64,000 bases of DNA from Modicisalibacter coralii (GTDB taxonomy: Bacteria > Pseudomonadota > Gammaproteobacteria > Pseudomonadales > Halomonadaceae): contig NZ_QWBW01000007.1 in the NCBI RefSeq assembly GCF_004117855.1, positions 124,517 to 188,516 of the forward strand. Direction: 5' to 3'. The translations under genes were made by a program, and so were the position numbers. Below, in pieces: positions 39,023-47,777 of the stretch (position 1 is its first letter; every line of letters starts with the position of its first letter). The notes under the pieces are model-generated. The model made no database searches, was not told the DNA's origin, and worked only from the letters and a program-made list of their open reading frames with translations.

Positions 39023-40480
39023 TCAGCCCAGATCGATGCACAGATACTTGGTCTCGAGGAACTCCTCGAGGCCCTGATGGCCACCCTCACGGCCCAGGCC
39101 GGACTCCTTGACCCCGCCGAAGGGCGCGGCGGCGTTGGAGATCAGCCCGGTATTGACGCCGACGATGCCGTACTCCAGCGCCTCGCCGACGCGCCAGACC
39201 TGGCCCAGATCGCGGGAGTAGAAGTAGGCGGCCAGGCCGAACGGCGTGTCGTTGGCCATCGCCACGGCGTCTTCCTCGTCGTCGAAGGGGAAGACCGCGG
39301 CCAACGGCCCGAAGGTCTCCTCGGACGCGACCCGCATGTCGCCGTTGGCCTGGTTGACCAGCGTCGGGGTGAAGAAGTTGCCGCCCAGCGGGTGCGGATG
39401 GCCGCCCAGCAGCAGTTCCGCGCCCTTGTCGACGGCGTCGCGGATGTGCGTGCTGACCTTCTCCACGGCGTTCTGGTCGATCAGCGGGCCGATGTTGACG
39501 CCCTCCTGGGTGCCATCGCCGACATGCAGGTCGCTGTTCATCGCCGCGGCCATCTTCTCGCAGAAGGCGTTGACCACACTCGACTGCACCAGGAAGCGGT
39601 TGACGCACACACAGGTCTGGCCGGCGTTGCGGAACTTGGAGGCCATGGCGCCCTCCACCGCGGCGTCGAGGTCGGCATCCTCGAAGACGATGAACGGCGC
39701 ATTGCCGCCCAGTTCCAGCGAGATCTTCTGGATGTGCTCGGCAGCCTGCTGCATCAGCTTGCGGCCCACCTCGGTCGAGCCGGTGAAGGTGATCTTGCGC
39801 ACCAGCGGCGACTCGGTCAGGGTGCCGGCGATCTCGCCGGCGGAGCCGGAAACCACGTTGAACACCCCGCGCGGCACGCCGGCGCGCTCGGCGAGCAACG
39901 CCATGGCGGTGGCCGAGAACGGCGTCTGGCTGGCCGGCTTGACCACCGTCGTGCACCCCGCCGCCAGTGCCGCGCCGACCTTGCGGGTGATCATCGCCGC
40001 CGGGAAATTCCAGGGCGTGATCGCCCCGACCACGCCCACGGGCTGCTTGGTGACCAGAATGCGCTGGTTGCTCTTGGCCGCCGGCACGGTCTCGCCGTAG
40101 ATTCGCCGCGCCTCCTCGGCGAACCAGCGCAGAAAGCTCGCCGCGTAGACGATCTCGCCGGCCGCCTCCTTGAGCGGCTTGCCCTGCTCGAGGGTCATGA
40201 TGCGCGCCAGCTCGTCCTGATGCTCCAGCATCAGGTCGTACCACTTCATCAGGATGTCGGCACGCTCCTGGGCGGTATGCGCGCGCCAGGCGGGCAGCGC
40301 GGCATCGGCGGCCTCGATGGCACGCTGGGTCTCGGCACGGCCCATGCGTGGCATCCTGCCGATGGTCTCGCCCGTCGCCGGGTTGTCGACCTCGATCTGC
40401 TCGCCGCTGTCGGCCGCCACCCAACTGCCGTCGATATAGGCGAAGGGGCGAAACAGCGGGCTGTCCTGCAGAGATTCCAT
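39023..40480 (-). CDS. gabD: NAD(P)-dependent succinate-semialdehyde dehydrogenase
   Basis: Oxidises succinate semialdehyde to succinate, usually from GABA. 485 residues of the aldehyde dehydrogenase fold: NFPAAMITRKVGAALAAGCT, KPASQTPFSA, catalytic Glu E256 (LELGGN) and Cys C290 (GQTCVC). The GQTCVCVNRF text and length match GabD rather than betaine or glutarate semialdehyde enzymes, but gabT is not in the window, so substrate is by family only. AAGGAG stands before the ATG. Confidence 0.88.
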   Translation of the reverse strand: MESLQDSPLFRPFAYIDGSWVAADSGEQIEVDNPATGETIGRMPRMGRAETQRAIEAADAALPAWRAHTAQERADILMKWYDLMLEHQDELARIMTLEQGKPLKEAAGEIVYAASFLRWFAEEARRIYGETVPAAKSNQRILVTKQPVGVVGAITPWNFPAAMITRKVGAALAAGCTTVVKPASQTPFSATAMALLAERAGVPRGVFNVVSGSAGEIAGTLTESPLVRKITFTGSTEVGRKLMQQAAEHIQKISLELGGNAPFIVFEDADLDAAVEGAMASKFRNAGQTCVCVNRFLVQSSVVNAFCEKMAAAMNSDLHVGDGTQEGVNIGPLIDQNAVEKVSTHIRDAVDKGAELLLGGHPHPLGGNFFTPTLVNQANGDMRVASEETFGPLAAVFPFDDEEDAVAMANDTPFGLAAYFYSRDLGQVWRVGEALEYGIVGVNTGLISNAAAPFGGVKESGLGREGGHQGLEEFLETKYLCIDLG

Positions 40481-40529
40481 GGTGTTCTCCTTCCATAGGG
40501 GCACCCGCACGGACGAGCGCCCCGAACTG

Positions 40530-41081
40530 TCACCCGGGACTGGCACCGGGCACGACGTGGGTTTGCGACTGATCGAATGACACTGGCCTGCCCGGCGCCG
40601 CCGTCGGCGCTTCCACCAGCAAGGATAGCGCAGCCACGACGATGGCGAGGGTGAGCGCGCCCCAGCACAGGCCACGGCCCTTGTAACGCCGTGGCGCACG
40701 ACGAATCTGCCACAGGCCGAGCAGGGCGGAGAGGCCCGCGACGAGGGCGAACGCCGGGGCGAGACGATCGAAGAACAGGCCGAGGATCGCGACGCCGACG
40801 GCGACCACGGCCGGATGCGCGTAGCGCGGGGCCGCCGTCGGCGTGGTGCTCGCCCCGGCCGCTGGGACGGAGGCCCGCGGTCGGGCCCGCTGCTGCGGCT
40901 CGGGACGGTTCATGACCTGCACGGCACGGGCCTCGCGGACGTCGAAACGCACCGCGATACCCGGACCCGGCAGGCCGCGACCGCGCCATTCCGGCAGCCC
41001 GAACGTGAAGCGCTGCCCTTTCGGGGTCTCGATGACGCCCGCCTGGGTCGTGTCGTCGAAGGCGATGATGTCGCCGTCCAA
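40530..41081 (-). CDS. cold-shock-like OB-fold membrane protein
   Basis: 183 residues. Residues 1-55 resemble a cold-shock/OB domain (GDIIAFDDTTQAGVIETPKGQRFTFGLPEW), a Pro/Ala linker follows, then three hydrophobic segments (about 90-160) suggest membrane anchoring. The start is TTG at 41081 with GGGAGG upstream. Members pairing a CSD-like start with membrane helices (for example with DUF1294) exist, but I do not recognise the C-terminal part. Function unknown. Confidence 0.6.
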   Translation of the reverse strand: MDGDIIAFDDTTQAGVIETPKGQRFTFGLPEWRGRGLPGPGIAVRFDVREARAVQVMNRPEPQQRARPRASVPAAGASTTPTAAPRYAHPAVVAVGVAILGLFFDRLAPAFALVAGLSALLGLWQIRRAPRRYKGRGLCWGALTLAIVVAALSLLVEAPTAAPGRPVSFDQSQTHVVPGASPG

Positions 41082-41169
41082 GGCTCCCTCCCACCCGATG
41101 GCTAGGGTTCCATGCTAAGCGTTTCGCCGCGACGACACCAACAAGGGCCGCCGGTGTCCGCCGGCCGCA

Positions 41170-42153
41170 TCAGGCGAGCCAGCGCGGCGACTCCAGGGCC
41201 AGACGCTGCTGCTCCAGGGTGCGGATATGCTGATCCCAGTAATCCTCGCTGGCCACCCAGGGGAAGGCGCGCGGAAACGCCGGGTCCTCCCAGCGCGCCA
41301 CCAGCCAGGCGCTGTGGCGGATCAGGCGCAGCGTGCGCAGGGCCTCGATCCAGCCGAGCTGGCGGCGGTCGAAGTCGTGGTATTGCTCGTAACCTTCGAG
41401 CAGTTCCGAAAGCTGCATCTGCCACTCCGGCTCGCTCTGGGCGGTGAGCATCATCCACAGATCCTGCACGGCCGGCGCCATGCAGCAGTCGTCGAAATCG
41501 ACCAGCGCGAAGTGCTCGTCGCGGCCGAGAATGTTGCCCAGATGACAGTCGCCGTGGACGCGGATGGCGGCATCGCCCGACCAGGTATCCCGCGCCAGGG
41601 CCTTTTCCAGCGCCTCGCTGATACGCAGATAGGCCTGACGCTGGCGGCGGTTCAGCCAGCCACCGGCGAGCACCTGCTCGCGACTGCGGGCCGCCATGGC
41701 GACCGGCGCCACCACCGGGCGCTCACGGAAGGCAGCGCGACTGGAGACCGTATGCACACGCCCGATCAGCTCGCCCAGCGCGAACAGGTGCGCCGGGTTC
41801 TCGAGCTCCGGGGCCTGGCCGGGCACGTGGGGGAACAGTGCCAGCCGGAAGCCCTCGAAATGGTGGAGGCTCTCGCCGCGCGCATCGCGCCAGGGGGCGG
41901 CCACCGGCACGTCTGCCTCAGCCAGTTCGAAGAGCAGCGCGTGTTCCTCGTGGATCTGTGCATCGCTCCAGCGCCCGGGCCGGTAGAACTTGACCACCCA
42001 GCGGCGTCGCTCGTCGTCGTGAAGCAGAAAGACCCGATTCTCGTAGCTGTTCAGCGCGAAGGGTTCGCCGGGCAGGAAGAACCCCAGCGACTCGACGGCG
42101 GCGACGATGCGTTGCGGGGAGAGCGTGTCGAACGGGTGCGGGTCGGAGACCAT
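41170..42153 (-). CDS. srkA: stress response kinase SrkA (RdoA/YihE)
   Basis: 327-residue aminoglycoside-phosphotransferase-fold Ser/Thr kinase linked in E. coli to Cpx and oxidative stress. Motifs: LNSYENRVFLLHDDERRRWVVKFYRPGRW (ATP lobe, in parts), catalytic HGDCHLGNIL and metal-binding LVDFDDCCMAPAVQDLWM. The ATG at 42153 has AAGGA seven bases upstream; an ATG at 42183 lacks one. In enterobacteria dsbA follows; here the 3' neighbour is the OB-fold membrane protein. Confidence 0.93.
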   Translation of the reverse strand: MVSDPHPFDTLSPQRIVAAVESLGFFLPGEPFALNSYENRVFLLHDDERRRWVVKFYRPGRWSDAQIHEEHALLFELAEADVPVAAPWRDARGESLHHFEGFRLALFPHVPGQAPELENPAHLFALGELIGRVHTVSSRAAFRERPVVAPVAMAARSREQVLAGGWLNRRQRQAYLRISEALEKALARDTWSGDAAIRVHGDCHLGNILGRDEHFALVDFDDCCMAPAVQDLWMMLTAQSEPEWQMQLSELLEGYEQYHDFDRRQLGWIEALRTLRLIRHSAWLVARWEDPAFPRAFPWVASEDYWDQHIRTLEQQRLALESPRWLA

Positions 42154-42208
42154 GAGCGCGTCCTTGGCAAGCGATGCCCGCATGCTAGCAGATCGCCCGA
42201 CCTCGGCG

Positions 42209-42889
42209 TCACCCGATCAACGGGGTGCGGGCCGCCGCCCAGGCCTCGATGCGTTGCGCCCCGGCATCGCGACAGACGCGCGCCAGGGCATCCAGCGAGG
42301 CGCCGGTGGTCATCACGTCGTCGACCAGCGCTACGTGCGCGGGCAGACGTCGGTCGACGGCGAACGCCCCGCGCAGGTTGCGCTGTCGGGCCCGGCGGTC
42401 CAGGCCGCGCTGTGTCGGGGTGGCTTTCACGCGGCGGGCACAATACCAGGGGATCCCCAACTGCCGGGACAGGCGTGCCGCCAGCCAGGGCGCGGTATCG
42501 AAGCCCGCCTCCCGGGCACGCTGACGATGCCGCGGCAACGCCACCAGCAACGTCGGCATGTCCGCCCGCTCGAGCCCGACCAGCGACTCGACCATCAGCG
42601 CCACCAGCAGGGTCCCGGCGCGCGGCTCGGCCGAGAACTTGAAGCGATGTACCAGGGCGGCCACTTCGTGCTCGTAGCGCAGCGCGACCCGCGCCTCGCC
42701 GAAGGCCGGCGGGGCCTTCAGGCAGTGTCCGCATAACGGCGCGGCGTGTTCCGGCAACGGCTCGGCGCACTGCCGGCAGGCATGGCGGTTCCATGGCAGC
42801 GCCTTCAGGCAGGCCGGGCACCACGGCGCTCCCGGCGGACACGTGCCGAGGCAGAAGGCACAGGGCCCGGGAAGTGTCTGGCGCAGCAA
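42209..42889 (-). CDS. comF: ComF family protein (phosphoribosyltransferase-like)
   Basis: About 226 residues. N-terminal zinc-binding cysteines (CAFC, CPAC, CRQC, CGHC spaced as a double zinc finger) and a C-terminal phosphoribosyltransferase fold with [19 protein letters not shown]. Family members aid DNA uptake or lie beside bioB (gntX type), as here. The start is unsure: TTG at 42889 gives the family length but has no ribosome site; ATG at 42958 has GGTGAA upstream but would read through the biotin operator. Divergent from bioB. Confidence 0.85.
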   Translation of the reverse strand: MLRQTLPGPCAFCLGTCPPGAPWCPACLKALPWNRHACRQCAEPLPEHAAPLCGHCLKAPPAFGEARVALRYEHEVAALVHRFKFSAEPRAGTLLVALMVESLVGLERADMPTLLVALPRHRQRAREAGFDTAPWLAARLSRQLGIPWYCARRVKATPTQRGLDRRARQRNLRGAFAVDRRLPAHVALVDDVMTTGASLDALARVCRDAGAQRIEAWAAARTPLIG

Positions 42890-42890
42890 C

Positions 42891-42922
42891 TTGTCAACTT
42901 TTAGAAAAGCTTTAGTTGACAA
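42891..42922. promoter_or_regulatory. BirA-type biotin operator
   Basis: TTGTCAACT (42891-42899) and AGTTGACAA (42914-42922) form a perfect 9-bp inverted repeat with a 14-base spacer, matching the gammaproteobacterial BirA operator layout (TTGTAAACC-N14/15-GGTTTACAA). It lies in the comF/bioB divergent gap, 64 bases before the bioB ATG, so biotin-loaded BirA should repress bioBFHCD. Confidence 0.85.
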
Positions 42923-42986
42923 GCGTCCAGCCCAAGAGGTTAACCTTCCTGCTTCCATAACGTTCACCAATCGCGACGACCCCGCC

Positions 42987-44081
42987 ATGCCCGTGACCGC
43001 CCCCGCCGTTCGCCACGACTGGACCCTCGACGAGATCGAGGCGCTGTTCGCTCTGCCCTTCAATGACCTGCTGTGGCAAGCCCAGCAGATCCATCGACAG
43101 TGCTTCACGCCCAATACCGTGCAGGTCTCGACGCTGCTGTCGATCAAGACCGGCGCCTGCCCGGAGGACTGCAAGTACTGCCCTCAGTCGGGACACTACA
43201 ACACCCGGCTCGACAAGGAGAAACTCCTCGAGATCGAGGAAGTGGTCGAGCAGGCGCGTGCCGCCCGCGACGCCGGGGCCAGCCGCTTCTGCATGGGTGC
43301 CGCCTGGCGCCGCCCGCGTGAACGCGACCTCGACGTGGTGCTGGAAATGGTCCGGCGGGTCAAGGCCCTGGGGCTGGAGACCTGCATGACGCTGGGCATG
43401 CTCGACGACGACCAGGCCGACCGGCTCGCCGAGGCCGGGCTCGATTACTACAACCACAATCTGGATACCTCGCCGGAATTCTACGGCGAGATCATCACCA
43501 CCCGCACCTACGCCGATCGCCTGGAGACCCTGGCCAACGTGCGCCAGGCCGGCATGAAGGTCTGCAGCGGCGGCATCCTCGGTCTGGGCGAAGGGCCCCG
43601 CGATCGTGCCGGGCTTCTGCAGCAGCTCGCCAAACTCGAGCCGCATCCCGAATCGGTACCCATCAATCAACTGGTCAAGGTGCCCGGCACGCCACTGGAA
43701 GATGCCGAGGATCTCGACCCGCTGGTCTTCGTGCGCGCCATCGCCGTGGCCCGCATCCTCATGCCCTACAGCCACGTGCGCCTGTCCGCCGGGCGCGAGA
43801 CGATGAGCGATTCGACCCAGGCGCTGGCCTTTCTCGCCGGTGCCAACTCGATCTTCTACGGCGACAAGCTGCTGACCACCGACAACCCCCAGATCGATCG
43901 CGACCGCCGACTGTTCGACCGGCTCGGACTGGCCCCCGAAACCCGCGAGACCACGCTCGCCGACGAACACCGCCTGGCGGCACGCACCGATGCCGCCCTG
44001 GCCGACACCGCAAACGCCACCGCCGCCCCCCTCTACCACGATGCGGCAGTACCCCGGTCCGCCCCCGCCCGGGTCGGCTAG
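42987..44081 (+). CDS. bioB: biotin synthase
   Basis: Radical SAM enzyme inserting sulphur into dethiobiotin. 364 residues with the cluster motif CPEDCKYC (C58, C62, C65), [23 protein letters not shown] context, [26 protein letters not shown] and the C-terminal [17 protein letters not shown] (all in parts). About 45 extra C-terminal residues compared with E. coli (346). First gene of bioBFHCD; the ribosome site before the ATG is weak. Confidence 0.96.
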   Translation: MPVTAPAVRHDWTLDEIEALFALPFNDLLWQAQQIHRQCFTPNTVQVSTLLSIKTGACPEDCKYCPQSGHYNTRLDKEKLLEIEEVVEQARAARDAGASRFCMGAAWRRPRERDLDVVLEMVRRVKALGLETCMTLGMLDDDQADRLAEAGLDYYNHNLDTSPEFYGEIITTRTYADRLETLANVRQAGMKVCSGGILGLGEGPRDRAGLLQQLAKLEPHPESVPINQLVKVPGTPLEDAEDLDPLVFVRAIAVARILMPYSHVRLSAGRETMSDSTQALAFLAGANSIFYGDKLLTTDNPQIDRDRRLFDRLGLAPETRETTLADEHRLAARTDAALADTANATAAPLYHDAAVPRSAPARVG

Positions 44082-44083
44082 GC

Positions 44084-45262
44084 ATGTGGCGCAAGCCCCT
44101 CGAGCGACGCCTCGCCGAGCAACGCCGCGCCGGGCTATGGCGTGAGCGCGCCGTCGTCGCGGCGCGGGGCGCGGGATCCCCGAGCGACGACGACACGTGC
44201 CTGCGCGACTTCGCCGGCAACGACTACCTGGGCCTGGCCCGCGACCCGCGGTTGGCCGAGGCCCAGGCCGAAGGGGCCCGACGTCACGGCGCCGGCGGAC
44301 GCGCCTCGCACCTGGTCAGCGGCCACCTCGCGCCTCACCACGCCCTGGAAGAGCGGCTGGCGGCGCTGGTCGGGCGTCCGCGGGCGCTGCTGTTCTCGAC
44401 CGGCTACATGGCCAATCTGGCCGTGCTCCAGGTGCTCGGCGAGGGCACGACGCTGCTTCAGGACCGGCTCAATCACGCCTCGCTGCTCGATGGCGCACGG
44501 CTCGCCGGGGCACGCTCGCGACGTTTCCATCACGGCGATCTCGGCGACCTCGAACGCCTGCTGGAGCGAGGCAACGCCGAGACGCCACGACTGATCGTCA
44601 GCGACGGCGTGTTCAGTATGGACGGCGACGTCGCCGACATCGCCGGGCTGGCCGAGACCGCAAGAGGCCACGGCGCCTGCCTGGCCATCGACGACGCCCA
44701 CGGCATCGGCGTGCTCGGCGACCACGGCGACGGCTGCGTGGGCCACAAGCACGACAGTACGAGGGTGCCCGTGCTGACCGGTACCCTGGGCAAGGCGCTG
44801 GGCAGCGCGGGGGCCTTCGTCGCCGGTGACGCGACGCTGATCGACGCCATGATCCAGTTCGCCCGCCCCTACATCTATACCACCGCGCAGCCACCGGGGA
44901 TCGCCTGCGCCACGCTGCGCGCGCTCGACATTCTCGCCGAGGAGCCCGAGCGCCGCCGGCGACTGCACGACCACATCGCCTACTGGCGCCAGGGCGCCGC
45001 CGCGCTGGGCCTGCCGCTGATGGCCTCGGACACGCCCATCCAGCCGCTGCTGCTCGGCGACTGCATCCGCACGCTGCGCTGGCGTGACGCTCTGCGGCGG
45101 CGAGGCTTCCTGGTCGGCGCGATTCGCCCGCCGACGGTGCCCCGCCATCAGGCGCGGCTGCGCATCACCTTGAGCGCCGCCCACGAGCGCCACGAGCTCG
45201 ACGCCCTGCTCGAGACGCTGGCGGAACTGGCCAGCTGCGACCCGCAAGAGGTGGCTTCATGA
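44084..45262 (+). CDS. bioF: 8-amino-7-oxononanoate synthase
   Basis: PLP enzyme condensing pimeloyl-ACP and alanine. 392 residues: DFAGNDYLGLARDPRL, GRASHLVSGHLAPHHALEE, VSDGVFSMDGDVADI, DDAHGIGVLG and the PLP Lys in TLGKALG (K237). Starts two bases after the bioB stop and overlaps bioH by four. Confidence 0.96.
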   Translation: MWRKPLERRLAEQRRAGLWRERAVVAARGAGSPSDDDTCLRDFAGNDYLGLARDPRLAEAQAEGARRHGAGGRASHLVSGHLAPHHALEERLAALVGRPRALLFSTGYMANLAVLQVLGEGTTLLQDRLNHASLLDGARLAGARSRRFHHGDLGDLERLLERGNAETPRLIVSDGVFSMDGDVADIAGLAETARGHGACLAIDDAHGIGVLGDHGDGCVGHKHDSTRVPVLTGTLGKALGSAGAFVAGDATLIDAMIQFARPYIYTTAQPPGIACATLRALDILAEEPERRRRLHDHIAYWRQGAAALGLPLMASDTPIQPLLLGDCIRTLRWRDALRRRGFLVGAIRPPTVPRHQARLRITLSAAHERHELDALLETLAELASCDPQEVAS

Positions 45263-45975
45263 CGAGACTGGTTCTGCTCGCCGGCTGGGGGATCGACGCG
45301 CGCATCTGGCACCCCCTCGCTCCCCACTGGCCGTCGAGCGTGCACGTCAGCGCGCCGGACTGGCCGGGTTATCGCCACCGGCCGGCCCTCGACGACCCGC
45401 AGGATCACGCCGCCCTCGCCGAGACAATGCGTGACGACCTGCCCCGCGACGCCGTCTGGGTCGGCTGGTCGCTGGGCGGGCTGCTGGCCGGTGCCCTGCT
45501 CGATCACCTGCCGCCGCCACGCCGCCTTATCCTGCTCGGCACCACCGGTCGCTTCACCGATGCCCGCCCGGGCGGCGTCTCCCGCGACCAGCTCGACCAG
45601 TTCCGGGGTGCCTTCGAACGCCGCCCCGAGACTACCTGGCGCCACTTCCTGCGCTGGCAGACCCGCGGCGAGCCACGGCCGGGCCAGCAGTGGCAGTCCC
45701 TGTCGGCCCTGCTCGGCGGCCAGGCACCGGCGGATACGGCGACACTGGCCGCGGGACTGGATCAGCTCGCCGGTCTCGACCTGTCCCCGCTATTGGCCTC
45801 GGCGCCATGCCCGATTCACCGGCTCACCGGCGAACACGACCCGCTGCTGCCTCGGGAAGTCGATATCGAACGGCTCGCCAACGCCGGCCACTGCCCGCAA
45901 CTCGGCGCCCCGGATGCCCTGGCGGCACGGCTCGCCAGCCTGGCCGATCGCGTACAGCCCTCGGAGTTGACATGA
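45259..45975 (+). CDS. bioH: pimeloyl-ACP methyl ester esterase
   Basis: Alpha/beta hydrolase that frees the BioC methyl ester from pimeloyl-ACP. 238 residues: N-terminal LVLLAGWGIDARIWHPLA, nucleophile GWSLGG (S71), acid in TGEHDPLLP and His in NAGHCPQL. Overlaps both neighbours by four bases, so translation is coupled in bioF-bioH-bioC. Confidence 0.92.
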   Translation: MTRLVLLAGWGIDARIWHPLAPHWPSSVHVSAPDWPGYRHRPALDDPQDHAALAETMRDDLPRDAVWVGWSLGGLLAGALLDHLPPPRRLILLGTTGRFTDARPGGVSRDQLDQFRGAFERRPETTWRHFLRWQTRGEPRPGQQWQSLSALLGGQAPADTATLAAGLDQLAGLDLSPLLASAPCPIHRLTGEHDPLLPREVDIERLANAGHCPQLGAPDALAARLASLADRVQPSELT

Positions 45976-46784
45976 ACACCGTCAGCGTCACGCCAGGCTC
46001 GGCGCCTCACGATGCCGTCTGGCAGCGTCGCGTGGCGCGGGCCTTCGACCGGGCGGCACCGTACTATCGCCGTCGCGCCGTGGCCCAGCACCGCCTCGGC
46101 GAGCATCTCTGGCGACGCCTCCCCGCGCGGGCCACGCACATACTCGACCTGGGCTGCGGCCCCGGCGACTGGACGCGGCGGCTGTCCGAGCGCTATGCGA
46201 CCACCGCATTCGGCGTCGATCTGGCCCCGGCCATGCTCGAACAGGCGCGCCGGTCCCACGGCAGCCAGGGCCACTGGCTGTGCGCCGACGCCACCCGATT
46301 GCCGCTGGCCAGTGCCGGCTTCGACCTGGTCTTTTCCAACCTGGCCATCCAGTGGTGCCGGAACCTGCCGGCACTCTTCGAGGAACTCCACCGCGTGCTC
46401 GCCCCCGGCGGGCGGGGACTGATCAACACCCTCGGCCCCGGCACCCTCGCCGAGGTCGCTCACGCCTGGTCGCGGCCCGATTGCCCGGCGGCGCTGCAAC
46501 CCTTCACCGATACCGCGACCTATCGGGGCCTGGCCCGGCAAGCGGGACTCGACATCGTCATCGACGCGGCTCACCAATGCTTCCACTATCCCGACCTGCC
46601 CGCGGTCATGGACTCGATCAAGGGGGTCGGCGCCCAGGTCGCCCGTAGCGGTCCCCGACTGCGTCGCGGCGACATCAGCCGGGCCGAGGCGCGCTTCGAG
46701 ACCCTGCGCGAGCCAGCGGGGCTGCCCGTGACCTACCACCGCCTGACACTCGAACTCGTCCGGCCACCAGAGACAACGCCATGA
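45972..46784 (+). CDS. bioC: malonyl-ACP O-methyltransferase
   Basis: SAM methyltransferase that starts pimelate synthesis by masking malonyl-ACP. 270 residues: RVARAFDRAAPYYRRRAVAQ typical N-terminus, SAM site LDLGCGPGDWT, FDLVFSNLAIQWC and MDSIKGVGAQ, which is typical of BioC. Overlaps bioH and bioD by four bases each. Confidence 0.93.
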   Translation: MNTVSVTPGSAPHDAVWQRRVARAFDRAAPYYRRRAVAQHRLGEHLWRRLPARATHILDLGCGPGDWTRRLSERYATTAFGVDLAPAMLEQARRSHGSQGHWLCADATRLPLASAGFDLVFSNLAIQWCRNLPALFEELHRVLAPGGRGLINTLGPGTLAEVAHAWSRPDCPAALQPFTDTATYRGLARQAGLDIVIDAAHQCFHYPDLPAVMDSIKGVGAQVARSGPRLRRGDISRAEARFETLREPAGLPVTYHRLTLELVRPPETTP

Positions 46785-47464
46785 ATCGCTACTTCGTCAC
46801 CGGGACCGACACCGACGCCGGCAAGACCCTGGTCGCCGCCGCCCTGCTGGCCCGCGCCAAGGAGCGCGGCCGGCGCACGCTGGGTCTCAAGCCGGTCGCT
46901 TCGGGCTGCGAGATGACACCGGACGGCCTGCGCAACCGCGATGCGCTGATGCTCCAGCGCCAGAGCGAGCCCGCGGTGAGCTATGCGCAGGTCAATCCCT
47001 ACGCCTTCGAACCCGCCATCGCCCCGCACCTGGCCGCGGCACGGGCCGGCAACGTGCCGGATCTGGAGACACTGATACCCTTGATGGCCCAGGCGCTGGC
47101 AACCGGACGCGACCTGACGCTGATCGAGGGCGCCGGTGGCTGGCGGGTGCCACTCAACGAGACTCAGGACCTCGCCGGCCTGGCCCGCGCACTGGACCTG
47201 CCGGTGATTCTGGTGGTCGGGGTGCGCCTGGGCTGCATCAGTCACGCCCGGCTGACGCAGGAGGCGGTTCGCGCCGATGGCCTGCACCTGGCCGGCTGGG
47301 TCGCCAATCAGGTCGACGCGAATTTCAGCGGTCACGAGGGCACGCTGGACACGCTCGCGGCGTGGCTGGACGCGCCCTGCCTGGGCATCGTGCCCTGGCT
47401 GGGCCAGCACGCCACGCCCGAGCGGGCAGCCGCCTACCTGAGGCTGCCCGATGGGCTCGATTGA
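46781..47464 (+). CDS. bioD: dethiobiotin synthetase
   Basis: ATP-dependent ureido-ring closure. 227 residues: P-loop GTDTDAGKTLVAAALL, LKPVASGCEMTPDGLRNRDA, and EGAGGWRVPLNE. Last gene of the biotin operon; the promoter of the tRNA-Leu gene overlaps its stop codon. Confidence 0.95.
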   Translation: MNRYFVTGTDTDAGKTLVAAALLARAKERGRRTLGLKPVASGCEMTPDGLRNRDALMLQRQSEPAVSYAQVNPYAFEPAIAPHLAAARAGNVPDLETLIPLMAQALATGRDLTLIEGAGGWRVPLNETQDLAGLARALDLPVILVVGVRLGCISHARLTQEAVRADGLHLAGWVANQVDANFSGHEGTLDTLAAWLDAPCLGIVPWLGQHATPERAAAYLRLPDGLD

Positions 47465-47488
47465 CTTGTTCGGTCACGTCCGTAGAAT
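47461..47488 (+). promoter_or_regulatory. promoter of tRNA-Leu
   Basis: TTGACT (47461-47466) and TAGAAT (47483-47488) are spaced by 16 bases, with a GC-rich ACGGGCG discriminator typical of stable-RNA promoters. The -35 overlaps the bioD stop codon. Confidence 0.7.
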
Positions 47489-47508
47489 ACGGGCGTTTCC
47501 TGCCTCCT

Positions 47509-47593
47509 GCGGATGTGGTGGAATTGGTAGACACGCTAGATTTAGGTTCTAGTGCCGAGAGGCGTGGGAGTTCGAGTCTCCCCATCCGCACCA
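47509..47593 (+). tRNA. tRNA-Leu, anticodon UAG
   Basis: Cloverleaf of 85 bases including encoded CCA. The acceptor GCGGATG pairs with CATCCGC, the anticodon stem CTAGA/TCTAG holds the loop TTTAGGT (anticodon TAG), there is a long variable arm typical of type II tRNAs, and the T arm carries GTTCGAGTC. The gene is intact and its 3' end borders an integrase, so it is the likely attachment site of the prophage. Confidence 0.97.
47560..47593. other. probable prophage attachment site (left) in tRNA-Leu 3' end
   Basis: Integrases of this type often use the T arm and acceptor end of a tRNA. The integrase lies 184 bases downstream and the intact tRNA 3' end would be restored by integration. The matching right-end copy would lie beyond the window, so the limits here are inferred. 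Confidence 0.5.
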
Positions 47594-47719
47594 AACAGCT
47601 TTTCCTCGCATCACCTGACCTACTCAACACCCCCGCAAGGCCGCATAACCACAGGCCTTTCTTTCACCTGACCTAATCCAAGCTACACGCAATAGCGCTT
47701 TGCGCGGTGTAGACCCACG

Positions 47720-47743
47720 TGTACCCTAAAGTTCGTGGGTACA
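47720..47743. promoter_or_regulatory. inverted repeat upstream of the integrase
   Basis: TGTACCC (47720-47726) and GGGTACA (47737-47743) form a perfect 7-bp inverted repeat 35 bases before the integrase ATG; GGGGTACA recurs at 47745-47752. Could be integrase arm sites, an excisionase site or an operator. The rest of the 184-base gap shows nothing else. Confidence 0.45.
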
Positions 47744-47777
47744 TGGGGTACAAGCCAAGCGTTGGGGAACGCACGTC

